Positions 36,939-44,607 of a stretch of DNA of 64,000 nucleotides are shown here, in pieces. The notes beneath the pieces are model-generated. The model was not told the origin of the DNA, did not search any database, and saw only the letters and a program-made list of their open reading frames with translations. Position 1 is the first letter of the stretch. Each line of letters starts with the position of its first letter. The stretch is from Ferdinandcohnia sp036965165 (GTDB lineage: Bacteria > Bacillota > Bacilli > Bacillales > Bacillaceae_L). Where the stretch lies: NCBI RefSeq assembly GCF_036965165.1, contig NZ_JBALOX010000070.1, forward strand, positions 1-64,000, given 5' to 3'. The position numbers and the translations under genes were made by a program.

Positions 36939-37373
36939 AGCAAAACCTCCTTTTCACACTAGTTTACCATGTTACCCACAATATGTAATGAATATTCTGA
37001 CTAGTGTAGATATGAAATGAGGTGTACAAATTATGCACACCTATACTTTGGCAGTATTCAGTTGTTTATGCCGAAACGTGGCTGCATGAAACGGAAGAGG
37101 AATATGTATATGTAAGACCCTTAGGTGTAATTCATCGTTGATATCGATGTCGAACTATATGTGACTTTCTACCTATATAATAATCCCTATTTCGACAATA
37201 TATCTGTGAAGTTAGTCACACTTTTTAACTTTTTTGTATATTTTTAAAAGTTTTTCCATGTTTTGTTTGCTCAAACGTGAAGTTCCACTATAGCATACGT
37301 AACATACAGTCACTTTCCAGACCCCACGTACGTAAAGTTTACGCTTTGGACTCCCCTTCTGTTACCGGATAAA
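36939..37373. other. Intergenic region upstream of thiolase and sigma factor genes
   Basis: This 435-nt divergent spacer is AT-rich and must hold promoters for both genes. An inverted repeat (AGGTGT...ACACCT, 37020-37042) could be an operator. A 39-codon GTG frame at 37022-37141 is not convincing. Confidence 0.4.
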
Positions 37374-37910
37374 TTGGACTTACCGGCGGAATACATGAGG
37401 AACGCGTTCTTTAAAAGGACCATTTGCGTGGAGTTTGAGAAACTTGCGGAACAGTATAAACCATTGATTTTTCAGGTGATAAAAAGGTTGCAATTGTACG
37501 GGGACAGGGAGACGTTTTACCAGATTGGCTTAATTGGACTTTGGGAGGCATCGACCCGCTTTGATTCGGAAAAAGGGGTTGAGTTTTCGACGTTTGCTTT
37601 TTCGACGATTCGCGGAAAACTTCTTGATCAGTTAAAAAAGGAGGCACGTTACAAGGAGCACTGCCAGCCTTCTGGAGAGGAGATTTTTATGAAGCTTGCG
37701 GATGATTCGGAGGGTTTTTCGGCTGATCTGATCGAAGAATATGGCAAGGGGTTGACGGTAAACCAGGTGAAGTGGGTTCAAGGGCGGATTATTGAGGATA
37801 AAAGCTATAAGGAAATTGCGGTTGAGCATGGAGTTACCGTGGAATCGGTGAAGTCCTGGGGACGCCAGACTGTTAAGAAATTGCGGCAAATTATTATGGT
37901 AGAAGGGTAA
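37374..37910 (+). CDS. Small sigma-70 family RNA polymerase sigma factor
   Basis: The 178-residue protein has sigma region 2 (FYQIGLIGLWEASTRFD, FSTFAFSTIRGKLLDQLKKE) and a region 4 helix-turn-helix (SYKEIAVEHGVTVESVKSWG). Region 3 is missing. It resembles small sigma factors of Bacillaceae of the ECF or ComX/SigH-like kind rather than a named one. The start is the TTG at 37374 or the ATG at 37395 (GGCGGA just upstream). A double-palindrome element and a gene for a membrane-anchored protein follow, so the latter may be co-regulated or may act on the sigma factor. Confidence 0.8.
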   Translation: MDLPAEYMRNAFFKRTICVEFEKLAEQYKPLIFQVIKRLQLYGDRETFYQIGLIGLWEASTRFDSEKGVEFSTFAFSTIRGKLLDQLKKEARYKEHCQPSGEEIFMKLADDSEGFSADLIEEYGKGLTVNQVKWVQGRIIEDKSYKEIAVEHGVTVESVKSWGRQTVKKLRQIIMVEG

Positions 37911-37915
37911 TTTTT

Positions 37916-37989
37916 TTCAAATAAACGTTTAATTGAATTTTTGGGGGCAGTGGACCCGGGTTTAAGGTTCAAACAAGCGCTTGTTTGAG
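37916..37989. repeat. Double-palindrome element, copy C
   Basis: Two 22-bp palindromes (37916-37937 and 37968-37989, starts 52 bp apart) flank a GC-rich centre with GGGGG and GGGTTTAAGG. The layout is the same as the copies at 32.1 kb. It starts 5 nt after the sigma gene stop and ends 77 nt before the next gene. Confidence 0.7.
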
Positions 37990-38066
37990 TCTCGGCGGCA
38001 TTTTTCGAGGATAATGAATGTTTTAGGATTGCGGCAATGGGAAACAATGTATGTTGAGGTGAGGAC

Positions 38067-38600
38067 ATGATTAAGAGGTTGCTGATTCTCGCAATCATTG
38101 TGGAGCTTGGTGTGTTCTGGTATGTGCACCAGGATAAGGCTTCCATCCCGGTTCAGGTGGAGGAATTGCCACAGCGTGAGCTCTTTTTGGACATGAAAAA
38201 GGTCCCTGCTGATGAACCAGCACCGGCGGTTGAGGCTTCCGCAACGATTGACCCTTTGTTGGCTGAAATAAAAGACAAATATACGGGTAAATTTGGGAAT
38301 TTAGAAAAGGAAACAAAAAAAAAGGCAAAGGATCTACTGGCGCGGGCTAAGGCAGATTTCATAGAGGAATCAACCGACGGCATCGCTGTTTTGCAGGTCA
38401 TGAGCAGCTATTATAACGAGTTCAAGACGCTTGAAAAAGAAACCGACGAAGCCTTCGAGCAAACCTACTTGCAGTTTGAAACTGAGCTTGAGGCTGGTGG
38501 TTATTCGAAGGACGAGGCCGTTATCTTCCGGGAACAATACGAGGAAAAGAAGAAGAAAATGTATAAAAAGGCGCTGGATGTGCAAGGGAGTTATGAGTGA
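38067..38600 (+). CDS. Membrane-anchored coiled-coil protein of unknown function
   Basis: The 177-residue protein has an N-terminal hydrophobic anchor (LLILAIIVELGVFWYVH) and a Pro/Ala-rich linker. A highly charged helical region follows, with FGNLEKETKKKAKDLLARAK and EKETDEAFEQTYLQFE. The C-terminal part probably lies outside the membrane. GAGGTGAGGAC precedes the ATG. I recognise no family. Its position after the sigma factor gene makes it a candidate partner or regulon member. Confidence 0.7.
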   Translation: MIKRLLILAIIVELGVFWYVHQDKASIPVQVEELPQRELFLDMKKVPADEPAPAVEASATIDPLLAEIKDKYTGKFGNLEKETKKKAKDLLARAKADFIEESTDGIAVLQVMSSYYNEFKTLEKETDEAFEQTYLQFETELEAGGYSKDEAVIFREQYEEKKKKMYKKALDVQGSYE

Positions 38601-38746
38601 GGGTGTGGGGTACGTGAGTTTGTGCCCTAGCCGGGGATCGTAGATACTATGGGTTAAACCGCTGTTACTTTTGTCTGGGTAATAAAAAAGAGTAGATGCG
38701 CTAACACCTGACATGCCGTAAAGAATATTTAGGTGTTAATCAAAAG

Positions 38747-38798
38747 GAAGTAACTACTCTTACCTTGGAGTGGCGGGGCGGTTACTTCTTTTTGTTAT
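38747..38798. terminator. Long-loop hairpin beside the assembly gap
   Basis: GAAGTAAC pairs with GTTACTTC across a GC-rich loop, with T runs on the plus side. On the minus strand it lies at the end of the decayed toxin gene copy. The plus-strand GCGGTTACTTCTTTTTGTT (38778-38796) recurs exactly at 38962-38980. Confidence 0.45.
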
Positions 38799-38841
38799 GC
38801 ATTTTTATTGCAAATGGCCCCACAAAAGTTGAATTAAGAGC
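38782..38841 (-). pseudogene. Decayed 3' end of a holin-like toxin gene
   Basis: A minus-strand frame ALNSTFVGPFAIKMHNKKK ends in the same NKKK-stop and following CGC as the intact toxin gene at 38966-39070. An in-frame stop closes it upstream, and no start codon is left. The similarity is short, so this is tentative. Confidence 0.35.
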
Positions 38842-38886
38842 TTATAATGCGTATAATAAAGATATAATAAAAAATGATCAGGTGCG

Positions 38887-38961
38887 NNNNNNNNNNNNNN
38901 NNNNNNNNNNNNNNNNNNNNNNNNNNNNNNNNNNNNNNNNNNNNNNNNNNNNNNNNNNNNN
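38887..38961. other. Assembly gap (75 N)
   Basis: Flanked by an exact 19-bp repeat, so the assembler probably failed on tandem copies of a toxin-type cassette. Confidence 0.95.
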
Positions 38962-38965
38962 GCGG

Positions 38966-39070
38966 TTACTTCTTTTTGTTTGCAACGACCAACATGACCA
39001 CAATTGTTATGAGCCCTAGCAAAACTAAATTAGATTGCACTGCCACTGACATTGCCTCGTATATCGTCAT
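38966..39070 (-). CDS. Putative holin-like toxin (small membrane peptide)
   Basis: A 34-residue peptide: MTIYEAMSVAVQSNL, a hydrophobic stretch LVLLGLITIVVMLVV, then ANKKK. It has a perfect GGAGG site 8 nt before the ATG. Start, single helix and Lys tail match the short holin-like toxin family of Firmicutes, whose best-studied relatives are type I toxins such as TxpA/BsrG. Its 5' leader has GGCGGTTAGCCACTTCC. A GAAC-N4-GTTC box lies about 100 bp upstream, and remnants of similar genes lie nearby. An antisense RNA partner is expected but cannot be seen directly. Confidence 0.65.
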   Translation of the reverse strand: MTIYEAMSVAVQSNLVLLGLITIVVMLVVANKKK

Positions 39071-39172
39071 CTGACCACCTCCAAACTTTTCAGGAAGTGG
39101 CTAACCGCCCACCCGCTTTATGTAACTGTACCTCTATTTTAACATTTCTGATAATAGATTACTAGTAAAACA

Positions 39173-39186
39173 AGAACATTTGTTCT
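39173..39186. promoter_or_regulatory. Possible LexA (SOS) box
   Basis: AGAACATTTGTTCT keeps the GAAC-N4-GTTC core of the Bacillus SOS box, with A/T instead of C/G at the ends. It lies between the divergent toxin and AllC-like genes. One such core is expected by chance in a window of this size, so support is limited. Confidence 0.35.
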
Positions 39187-39258
39187 GTTTATTTTCACAC
39201 AAAATGGGAACACCATTGTGCTAAAATATAGAAAAAACTAGTAAAGGAGCACTCCTCT

Positions 39259-40542
39259 ATGAATTTTTACGATAAATTAATTTCAGATTATGATTTTTCC
39301 CTAGATAAAAATGGTGTAAGTGGAGAGCGTTTGGCATCTCGGCTAGCGGCTTTATCAGAAATCGGTCTAACTTCCAATAACGGCTCACACCGAATCGGAT
39401 TTTCCCGCGAAGAAAAGGCTGCGAAGGATATGGTGAAAAAGTGGATGGCGGAAGCTGGGCTCACGGTAACGGAGGACGGTGCTGGTAATGTATTCGGACG
39501 TCTCGATAGCAAGAACCCTAGTCTACCTGCTATCCTGTCCGGCTCCCATGTTGATAGTGTTCCGAATGGTGGACATTTCGATGGTCCACTTGGTGTGCTT
39601 GCGGCACTCGAGGTTGTTGAGGCTTGGAAACAAACTGGCTTCATGCCGGAACGATCATTTGAGGTGGTCATTTTTACAGACGAAGAAGGCGCACGATTTA
39701 ACGGTGGTTTCAGCGGAAGTTCCTCGATTATTGGTGAGGCGACACGAGAGGAACTCCTTCCGAAAGTGGACATCCATGGTGCCCCTTTTTCAAAGGTCTT
39801 AGAAGACATTGGGCTTTCAGTTGACGATTTTTTCAATTCAAAAAGGGATCTTTCAAAGCTTGAGGCGTTTGTGGAAATACATATTGAGCAAGGAAAAAGA
39901 TTGGAGCGTGCAGGGGTGCCAGTCGGGATTGTGACCGGGATCGCAGGGCCTTGTTGGTTAAAAGTGAAGTTTTCGGGTCGTGCTGGACATGCGGGCAACA
40001 CGCCAATGGACGACCGCAGGGATGCGTTGGTTGCAGCTAGCCAATTCATCTATGAGGTCCAATCTCTACCCAGTCGGGTTAGCTCATCAGCGGTCGCAAC
40101 CGTTGGAAAGGTTGATGTGCTGCCAAACGGAGTGAACGTCATTCCTGGTGAAGTTCGCCTTACTGTCGACATTCGCGATATTAATAAGGAAACACGGGAT
40201 CAACTCGTTGACTTGGTGATTGAAAAAGCAAAGTCAATTTCCACGACAAATGGGATTGATCTTCAGTATGAAGAAACATTGCGTGAAGCACCTGTTCCTA
40301 TTAGCGAAGAAATGCAGCAAAAGCTCGAGAAATCTGTTGTGGCACAAGGGATTAAACCGGTGTATTTACCAAGCGGTGCAGGTCATGACTCGATGATTGT
40401 AGGACACGTGTTACCGGTGGCGATGATTTTCGTCCAAAGCAAAGATGGCATCAGTCATAACCCAGCGGAGTGGTCCTCCTTAAGCGACTGCGTACAATCT
40501 GTACATGTGTTGAAGGATTTTGTCGAGGGATATGATCGATAA
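39259..40542 (+). CDS. M20-type Zn-dependent amidohydrolase (allantoate/N-carbamoyl amino acid hydrolase)
   Basis: The 427-residue enzyme has the binuclear metal blocks SGSHVDSVPNGGHFDGP, FTDEEGARF, EIHIEQG and PSGAGHDSM. The dimerisation-domain signature GRAGHAGNTPMDDRRDA is also present. These fit the AllC/HyuC/beta-ureidopropionase group, which releases ammonia and CO2 from ureido compounds. Genes for purine salvage lie just downstream, so a ureide such as allantoate is a fair guess; N-carbamoyl amino acids are the alternative. AAAGGAG precedes the ATG, and a strong terminator follows. Confidence 0.85.
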   Translation: MNFYDKLISDYDFSLDKNGVSGERLASRLAALSEIGLTSNNGSHRIGFSREEKAAKDMVKKWMAEAGLTVTEDGAGNVFGRLDSKNPSLPAILSGSHVDSVPNGGHFDGPLGVLAALEVVEAWKQTGFMPERSFEVVIFTDEEGARFNGGFSGSSSIIGEATREELLPKVDIHGAPFSKVLEDIGLSVDDFFNSKRDLSKLEAFVEIHIEQGKRLERAGVPVGIVTGIAGPCWLKVKFSGRAGHAGNTPMDDRRDALVAASQFIYEVQSLPSRVSSSAVATVGKVDVLPNGVNVIPGEVRLTVDIRDINKETRDQLVDLVIEKAKSISTTNGIDLQYEETLREAPVPISEEMQQKLEKSVVAQGIKPVYLPSGAGHDSMIVGHVLPVAMIFVQSKDGISHNPAEWSSLSDCVQSVHVLKDFVEGYDR

Positions 40543-40557
40543 AAAGCTCGATTCGAA

Positions 40558-40597
40558 AAAGGCATTCTCTCATTTTGTACGGGGGAATGCTTTTTTT
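40558..40597 (+). terminator. Intrinsic terminator of the amidohydrolase gene
   Basis: GGCATTC pairs with GAATGC(T) and is followed by TTTTTTT, 18 nt past the stop codon. Confidence 0.9.
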
Positions 40598-40631
40598 CGT
40601 ATTCTTACGAGGTAGGTTGGTCTTTTACTTC

Positions 40632-40890
40632 AGGATTTGCGTCTTTCATATGATTTTTGCGTCTCTTTTTCAAGATTTGCGTCTATCTCCTAATATTTGC
40701 GTCTCTTTTTTGGGATTTGCCTCTATCCCCCGATATTTGCGTCTACTTTTCAGGATTTGCGTCTTTCCCATTATTTTTGCGTCTACTTTTCAAGATTTTC
40801 CTCTGCACCCTGTTATTTTCGTCTCTTTTTCAAGATTTGTGTCTATCTCCTAATATTTGATTCCCCGTCGCTATTTTGCGTCCACACCTT
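40632..40890 (+). repeat. TTGCGTC repeat array C (13 units, 20-bp period)
   Basis: Thirteen head-to-tail 20-bp units alternate between ATATTTGCGTCTCTTTTTCA-like and AGATTTGCGTCTATCTCCTA-like forms, giving a 40-bp super-period. All three plus frames stay open through parts of it, which makes false small coding frames rich in Phe and Leu. Confidence 0.85.
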
Positions 40891-40997
40891 AATAACAAAT
40901 GCACCCTCCCCCACTTGTTCGACCCACGATTTGCATATATTTGTTGAAAATTGGTAATATTAACCTTTATCTAAATGGAATAAAGGGGTGGATCAAT

Positions 40998-41498
40998 ATG
41001 CAGTTGGATCATTTTATCATGATAGCGATGTGGATTTTAGGCTCGGGTGGATTTTTTCTGTTGATCACTCGTCAAAATCGTCGCGAAGGTCTTTTTGCTC
41101 TATTAGTATTTCAATCATTTATTTGGATTTGTGACATGTTTTCTTTTTATTATGGGTTAATAAGTGCACCAGTCCGGGAATTCCCTAAAGCGACGGGTCT
41201 GCCTATTACCATCAATTACTTTTTCTACCCACTATTGTTTTCCATCTATTATGTCCATCAAAGAAAAATGGAAAATTCGCGGTTTCGATGGATAGCATTT
41301 TTCGCATCAGTCTCGATCGTCACAGTCATTGATATTCTGATTGAGCGATACACGCAATTATTAGAATATCAAACCATGACATGGTATTGGATGCTAGTTT
41401 ACATCGGATTTCTTTTTTTCGTGAGCCAGGTTTGTTGTCATTGGTTTTATCGTCAAAAAAGCCATTCAAGCAAGCGGTGGATAACCAATGAGAATTGA
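40998..41498 (+). CDS. CBO0543-like membrane protein 1
   Basis: The 166-residue protein has about five hydrophobic segments and the family-like blocks REFPKATGLPITINYFFYPL, DILIERYTQLLEY and WYWMLVYIGFLFFVSQ. AAAGGGGTG lies 7 nt before the ATG. It overlaps the next gene by 11 nt, and both encode relatives of the same family, so they arose by duplication and are probably co-translated. Function unknown. Confidence 0.75.
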   Translation: MQLDHFIMIAMWILGSGGFFLLITRQNRREGLFALLVFQSFIWICDMFSFYYGLISAPVREFPKATGLPITINYFFYPLLFSIYYVHQRKMENSRFRWIAFFASVSIVTVIDILIERYTQLLEYQTMTWYWMLVYIGFLFFVSQVCCHWFYRQKSHSSKRWITNEN

Positions 41499-41952
41499 AT
41501 GGTGGATTTTGTTGGCTGTTTACATCATAGCAATCGGAATTCTTTTTTTGATCCCCAAAAACAAAATTCGCCTGGCAGTAGTTGCGTTTTTATTCAAACA
41601 GGTAATTACCATTTTCACTGGTTTGTTGGTCGTTGAGTTAGGATTGCTTGAATACCCGATACGTTTATTTCCTACTGTCAATCGGGCAAGCTTCACATTT
41701 GAGTATTTTGCATTTCCGGTCGTATGCGCCCTTTTTAATGTTCGGTTCCCGAATAACCGTAGGACCCTTATTCAATTAGGTTACTATGTTGCATTCTGCA
41801 CAGTGTTAACTATTGCTGAAATTTTTATAGAAAAATACACCGAGCTTATCACGTACATACATTGGGGCTGGTATACTACTTGGATTTCATTATTTCTTAC
41901 CTTTTATCTGACGCGTTTATTTTGCAAGTGGTTTTTTGCAAACGTTCGATGA
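41488..41952 (+). CDS. CBO0543-like membrane protein 2
   Basis: The 154-residue protein has the blocks YPIRLFPTVNRASFTFEYFA, AEIFIEKYTELITY and WGWYTTWISLFLTFYLTRLF, matching CBO0543-type proteins of Bacillales. It has four or five membrane helices. It shares the (I)xIEKYTxLIxY motif with the preceding gene product. Function unknown. Confidence 0.8.
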   Translation: MRIEWWILLAVYIIAIGILFLIPKNKIRLAVVAFLFKQVITIFTGLLVVELGLLEYPIRLFPTVNRASFTFEYFAFPVVCALFNVRFPNNRRTLIQLGYYVAFCTVLTIAEIFIEKYTELITYIHWGWYTTWISLFLTFYLTRLFCKWFFANVR

Positions 41953-41976
41953 GTCCCATTTTTCCAACTCCCACCA

Positions 41977-42013
41977 TTTACAAATCCCACAGCAAGTCAT
42001 ATAATACGAACAT
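41977..42013 (+). promoter_or_regulatory. Promoter and PurR-like box of xpt-pbuX
   Basis: TTTACA (41977-41982) and a perfect TATAAT (42000-42005) are 17 bp apart, placing the start about 20 nt before the riboswitch aptamer. ATACGAACAT overlapping the start region resembles a PurR box (CGAA core), as in B. subtilis xpt. Confidence 0.75.
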
Positions 42014-42032
42014 ACCATTTGAATATCGGCAT

Positions 42033-42105
42033 TCACTCATATAATCACGGGGATATGGCCCGTAAGTTTCTACCAGCGCACCGCAAATGTGCTGACTATG
42101 AGTGA
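42033..42105 (+). promoter_or_regulatory. Guanine riboswitch aptamer
   Basis: P1 is formed by TCACTCATA and TATGAGTGA. The conserved purine-aptamer blocks TATAATC, GGATATGG, GTTTCTACC and GACTATGAG are all present. The specificity base in GACTA is C (42096), which selects guanine/hypoxanthine rather than adenine. It should turn off xpt-pbuX when guanine is high. Confidence 0.95.
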
Positions 42106-42149
42106 GCAATGGGAATGCATTTTATGCTTATTCCACCTTCCTTCGTTAG

Positions 42150-42208
42150 AAGCCTGAAGGTCATTGACTCACTCGTAATGGGGAGTGCAATGATGTTCAG
42201 GCTTTTTC
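42150..42208 (+). terminator. Riboswitch expression-platform terminator
   Basis: AAGCCTGAAGGTCATTG pairs with CAATGATGTTCAGGCTT and is followed by a U run. The ACTCACTC loop segment could pair with the aptamer's GAGTGAG to form the antiterminator. Confidence 0.8.
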
Positions 42209-42214
42209 ATTTAT

Positions 42215-42370
42215 AGGAGGTTGTTCAAAAAGTCCGGTGAAAATGACACATCGAATTTCTTCGTTGGCTTGCTTTTCCGCTCCTCACGTATTTGTTACAT
42301 ACGTTCCGGTGCTCAAAGCTTCGCCGCCTTGAACTTCTTGGTCCTTTTCATCCTCCTTTTTGAACACACA
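42215..42370. repeat. 150-bp inverted-repeat element inside the xpt leader
   Basis: TGTTCAAAAAG (42222-42232) and CTTTTTGAACA (42356-42366) are perfect inverted ends. The interior begins GTCCGGTGAAAATGACACAT and closes with CCTTTTCATCCTCC, which also pair in part. It looks like a bcr/MITE-type dispersed repeat of Bacillus. It lies between the riboswitch terminator and the xpt ribosome binding site, so it is transcribed whenever the riboswitch reads through. Confidence 0.65.
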
Positions 42371-42389
42371 TTTAAAGGAGGAAACTTAA

Positions 42390-42980
42390 ATGCAACTTTT
42401 ACAACAAAAAATCATCAACGAAGGTACTGTCCTTTCCGACCACGTCCTAAAGGTCGACGCCTTTTTAAATCATCAAATAGATCCTGTGCTAATGGTCGAA
42501 GTCGGCAAAGAATTTGCGTGCCGCTTCCAAAATGACCACATCACAAAGGTTTTGACAATCGAATCCTCTGGGATTGCGCCTGGAATGATGGCAGCTCTTG
42601 AACTTGGTGTGCCGGTGATTTTTGCTCGAAAAAGAAAATCTCTTACACTCGTAAACGACTTGCTCACGGCGTCAGTTCATTCTTTTACGAAAAATGAAAC
42701 CAATGAAATCTCCGTTTCTAAAAAATTTCTTGAACCAACCGATAATGTGCTGATCATCGATGACTTTTTGGCAAACGGGCAAGCTGCACTTGGTCTAGCT
42801 AGCATCGTAGAGTTAGCTGGCGCTAAAACCGCTGGAATCGGAATTGTTATTGAAAAATCCTTCCAAGACGGTGGACAATTGCTTCGCGACAAAGGTTTCA
42901 AGGTCGAATCTCTTGCACGAATCCAATCTTTACAAGGTGGAAAAGTTACATTTTTAGAGGAAATGGAGGTTGTTCGCTAA
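42390..42980 (+). CDS. xpt: Xanthine phosphoribosyltransferase
   Basis: The 196-residue protein has the PRPP-binding loop VLIIDDFLANGQAALG and the blocks ESSGIAPGMMAALELGVP and FARKRKSLTL typical of Xpt. It makes XMP from xanthine and PRPP in the cytoplasm. AAAGGAGG lies upstream of the ATG. The stop overlaps the pbuX start by one base, and the unit is preceded by a guanine riboswitch, as in B. subtilis. Confidence 0.95.
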   Translation: MQLLQQKIINEGTVLSDHVLKVDAFLNHQIDPVLMVEVGKEFACRFQNDHITKVLTIESSGIAPGMMAALELGVPVIFARKRKSLTLVNDLLTASVHSFTKNETNEISVSKKFLEPTDNVLIIDDFLANGQAALGLASIVELAGAKTAGIGIVIEKSFQDGGQLLRDKGFKVESLARIQSLQGGKVTFLEEMEVVR

Positions 42981-44284
42981 TGCAAAGAAACGTATTCAAA
43001 ACCGCTTCTCTAGGAATTCAGCACGTACTCGCTATGTACGCAGGTGCCGTGATTGTTCCACTCATCGTCGGTGGAGCTATCGGGTTATCAGGTGAGCAGC
43101 TCACGTACCTCGTTTCAATTGACTTATTAATGTGCGGAATCGCAACGCTTCTACAAGTGTGGAAAAATAAATACTTCGGTATCGGGCTTCCAGTCATGCT
43201 CGGATGTACATTCACAGCGGTCGGACCGATGATTGCAATCGGAGGGCAATACGGGATATCCGCGATTTACGGTTCGATTTTAGCTGGCGGTGTGTTTCTC
43301 GTTCTCATTTCTACTATCTTTGGTAAACTCGTAAAATACTTCCCGCCGGTTGTGACTGGGTCAGTTGTTACCATTATTGGGATCACGCTTATTCCAGTTG
43401 CAATGAACGACATGGCGGGCGGTGTTGGAAGCGCGGATTTCGGTTCGATTCAAAACCTTGCCCTATCATTTGGAACGTTATTTTTTATCTTAGTGTTGTA
43501 TCGTTTTGCAAAAGGTTTTATGCGTCAAATTTCCATTTTACTTGGGTTAATTGTTGGAACAGCTGTTGCTTATTTCTTAGGCAGGGTTGATTTTTCAGCA
43601 GTTGCCGATGCGTCGTGGATGCACATGCCGAAACCGTTCTACTTCGGAATGCCAACGTTCGAACCATCCGCGATCATTATGATGATTTTAGTTTTAATCG
43701 TGGGGCTTGTTGAAGCATCGGGCGTTTACTTCGCACTCAGTGATATCACTGGTAAAAAGCTATCAGAAGAAGAGATATCAAAGGGATATCGAGCAGAAGG
43801 AATTGCGACCATTTTGGGTGGAATTTTCAACGCATTCCCTTATACAACCTACTCACAGAACGTTGGACTCATTCAGCTTTCAGGTGTAAAAAAGAACACT
43901 GTAATCTACGCAGCTGGGGCATTTTTAATCATACTAGGATTCCTTCCAAAAGTCGGCGCGTTCACAACTGTCATCCCGACACCAGTTCTCGGTGGCGCGA
44001 TGCTTGCAATGTTTGGTATGGTCATCTCTGCGGGTATCAAAATGCTAAGCAAAGTTGACTTTTCATCACAAGAAAATCTATTAATCATGGCATGCTCAAT
44101 CGGAATGGGACTCGGCATCACAACCGTCCCAACCCTATTCGCAAGTCTGCCAGAAGGCATCCAAATCATAGCCAACAACGGAATCGTCATCGGAAGCCTA
44201 ACAGCCATCCTCATGAACTTCATCTTCATGAAGAAGCCGAATGATACAAAGGTGCAGATGTTGGAAGGGCAGAAGGCTTCGTAG
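42980..44284 (+). CDS. pbuX: Xanthine permease
   Basis: The 434-residue nucleobase:cation symporter (NCS2) has about 14 hydrophobic segments. It shows the ASLGIQHVLAMYAGAVIVPL start, the central FYFGMPTFEP and ASGVYFALSD blocks, and AFPYTTYSQNVGLIQLSGV. It imports xanthine for Xpt; the two are translationally coupled. Confidence 0.95.
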   Translation: MQRNVFKTASLGIQHVLAMYAGAVIVPLIVGGAIGLSGEQLTYLVSIDLLMCGIATLLQVWKNKYFGIGLPVMLGCTFTAVGPMIAIGGQYGISAIYGSILAGGVFLVLISTIFGKLVKYFPPVVTGSVVTIIGITLIPVAMNDMAGGVGSADFGSIQNLALSFGTLFFILVLYRFAKGFMRQISILLGLIVGTAVAYFLGRVDFSAVADASWMHMPKPFYFGMPTFEPSAIIMMILVLIVGLVEASGVYFALSDITGKKLSEEEISKGYRAEGIATILGGIFNAFPYTTYSQNVGLIQLSGVKKNTVIYAAGAFLIILGFLPKVGAFTTVIPTPVLGGAMLAMFGMVISAGIKMLSKVDFSSQENLLIMACSIGMGLGITTVPTLFASLPEGIQIIANNGIVIGSLTAILMNFIFMKKPNDTKVQMLEGQKAS

Positions 44285-44304
44285 GGTCAAGTCTCAAAGT
44301 TACA

Positions 44305-44332
44305 AAAAGGGGTCCAGTTGGACCCCTTTTTT
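44305..44332 (+). terminator. Intrinsic terminator of xpt-pbuX
   Basis: AAAAGGGGTCCA and TGGACCCCTTTT form a 12-bp stem with a short loop followed by T, 20 nt past the pbuX stop. Confidence 0.95.
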
Positions 44333-44566
44333 GATACTTTCTTGTACTCTCCTCTAAAACAGCACTTTTTTAATCATTTTTTGGTAGTAAGTCAACTATT
44401 GCACTAGGTCTATCGCCGATAATTTGCTTCTATCGGCGTTAACTATTTTCTAGTTCTTCAACGACTCAATCCCGATCCAAATTTAATAGCCAAGGCCAGA
44501 AGGCTAAACAACTTAGGTTGATTGCAAATAGAAGAGCGGCAGACCAAAACATTTTCAGTACTATTA

Positions 44567-44607
44567 AAAAGAGTAGCTAACCATCCTTTGGTTGAATCTG
44601 GCCGGCT
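44567..44607 (-). terminator. Hairpin after the decayed toxin gene
   Basis: On the minus strand GTAGC...GCTAC with an inner CAACC/GGTTA-type stem is followed by TCTTTTT. It is the typical end of a short toxin mRNA. Confidence 0.6.

Noticed and set aside
37022..37141. 39-codon GTG frame with an acidic TEEEYVYV-like stretch
   Set aside because: Weak ribosome binding site, overlaps an inverted repeat, no recognised family; could be a gene remnant but unsupported.
38692..38743. Insertion-sequence end around the TAACACCT/AGGTGTTA inverted repeat
   Set aside because: No transposase or target duplication; looks like a local hairpin near the toxin cassette.
40575..40957. Several overlapping plus-strand frames rich in Phe, Leu and Cys
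   Set aside because: They are produced by the 20-bp repeats, which are open in all three frames; the peptides just repeat with the array.
44412..44437. Second riboswitch or terminator after pbuX
   Set aside because: Only a simple CGCCGATA/TATCGGCG hairpin without U run or conserved aptamer blocks.
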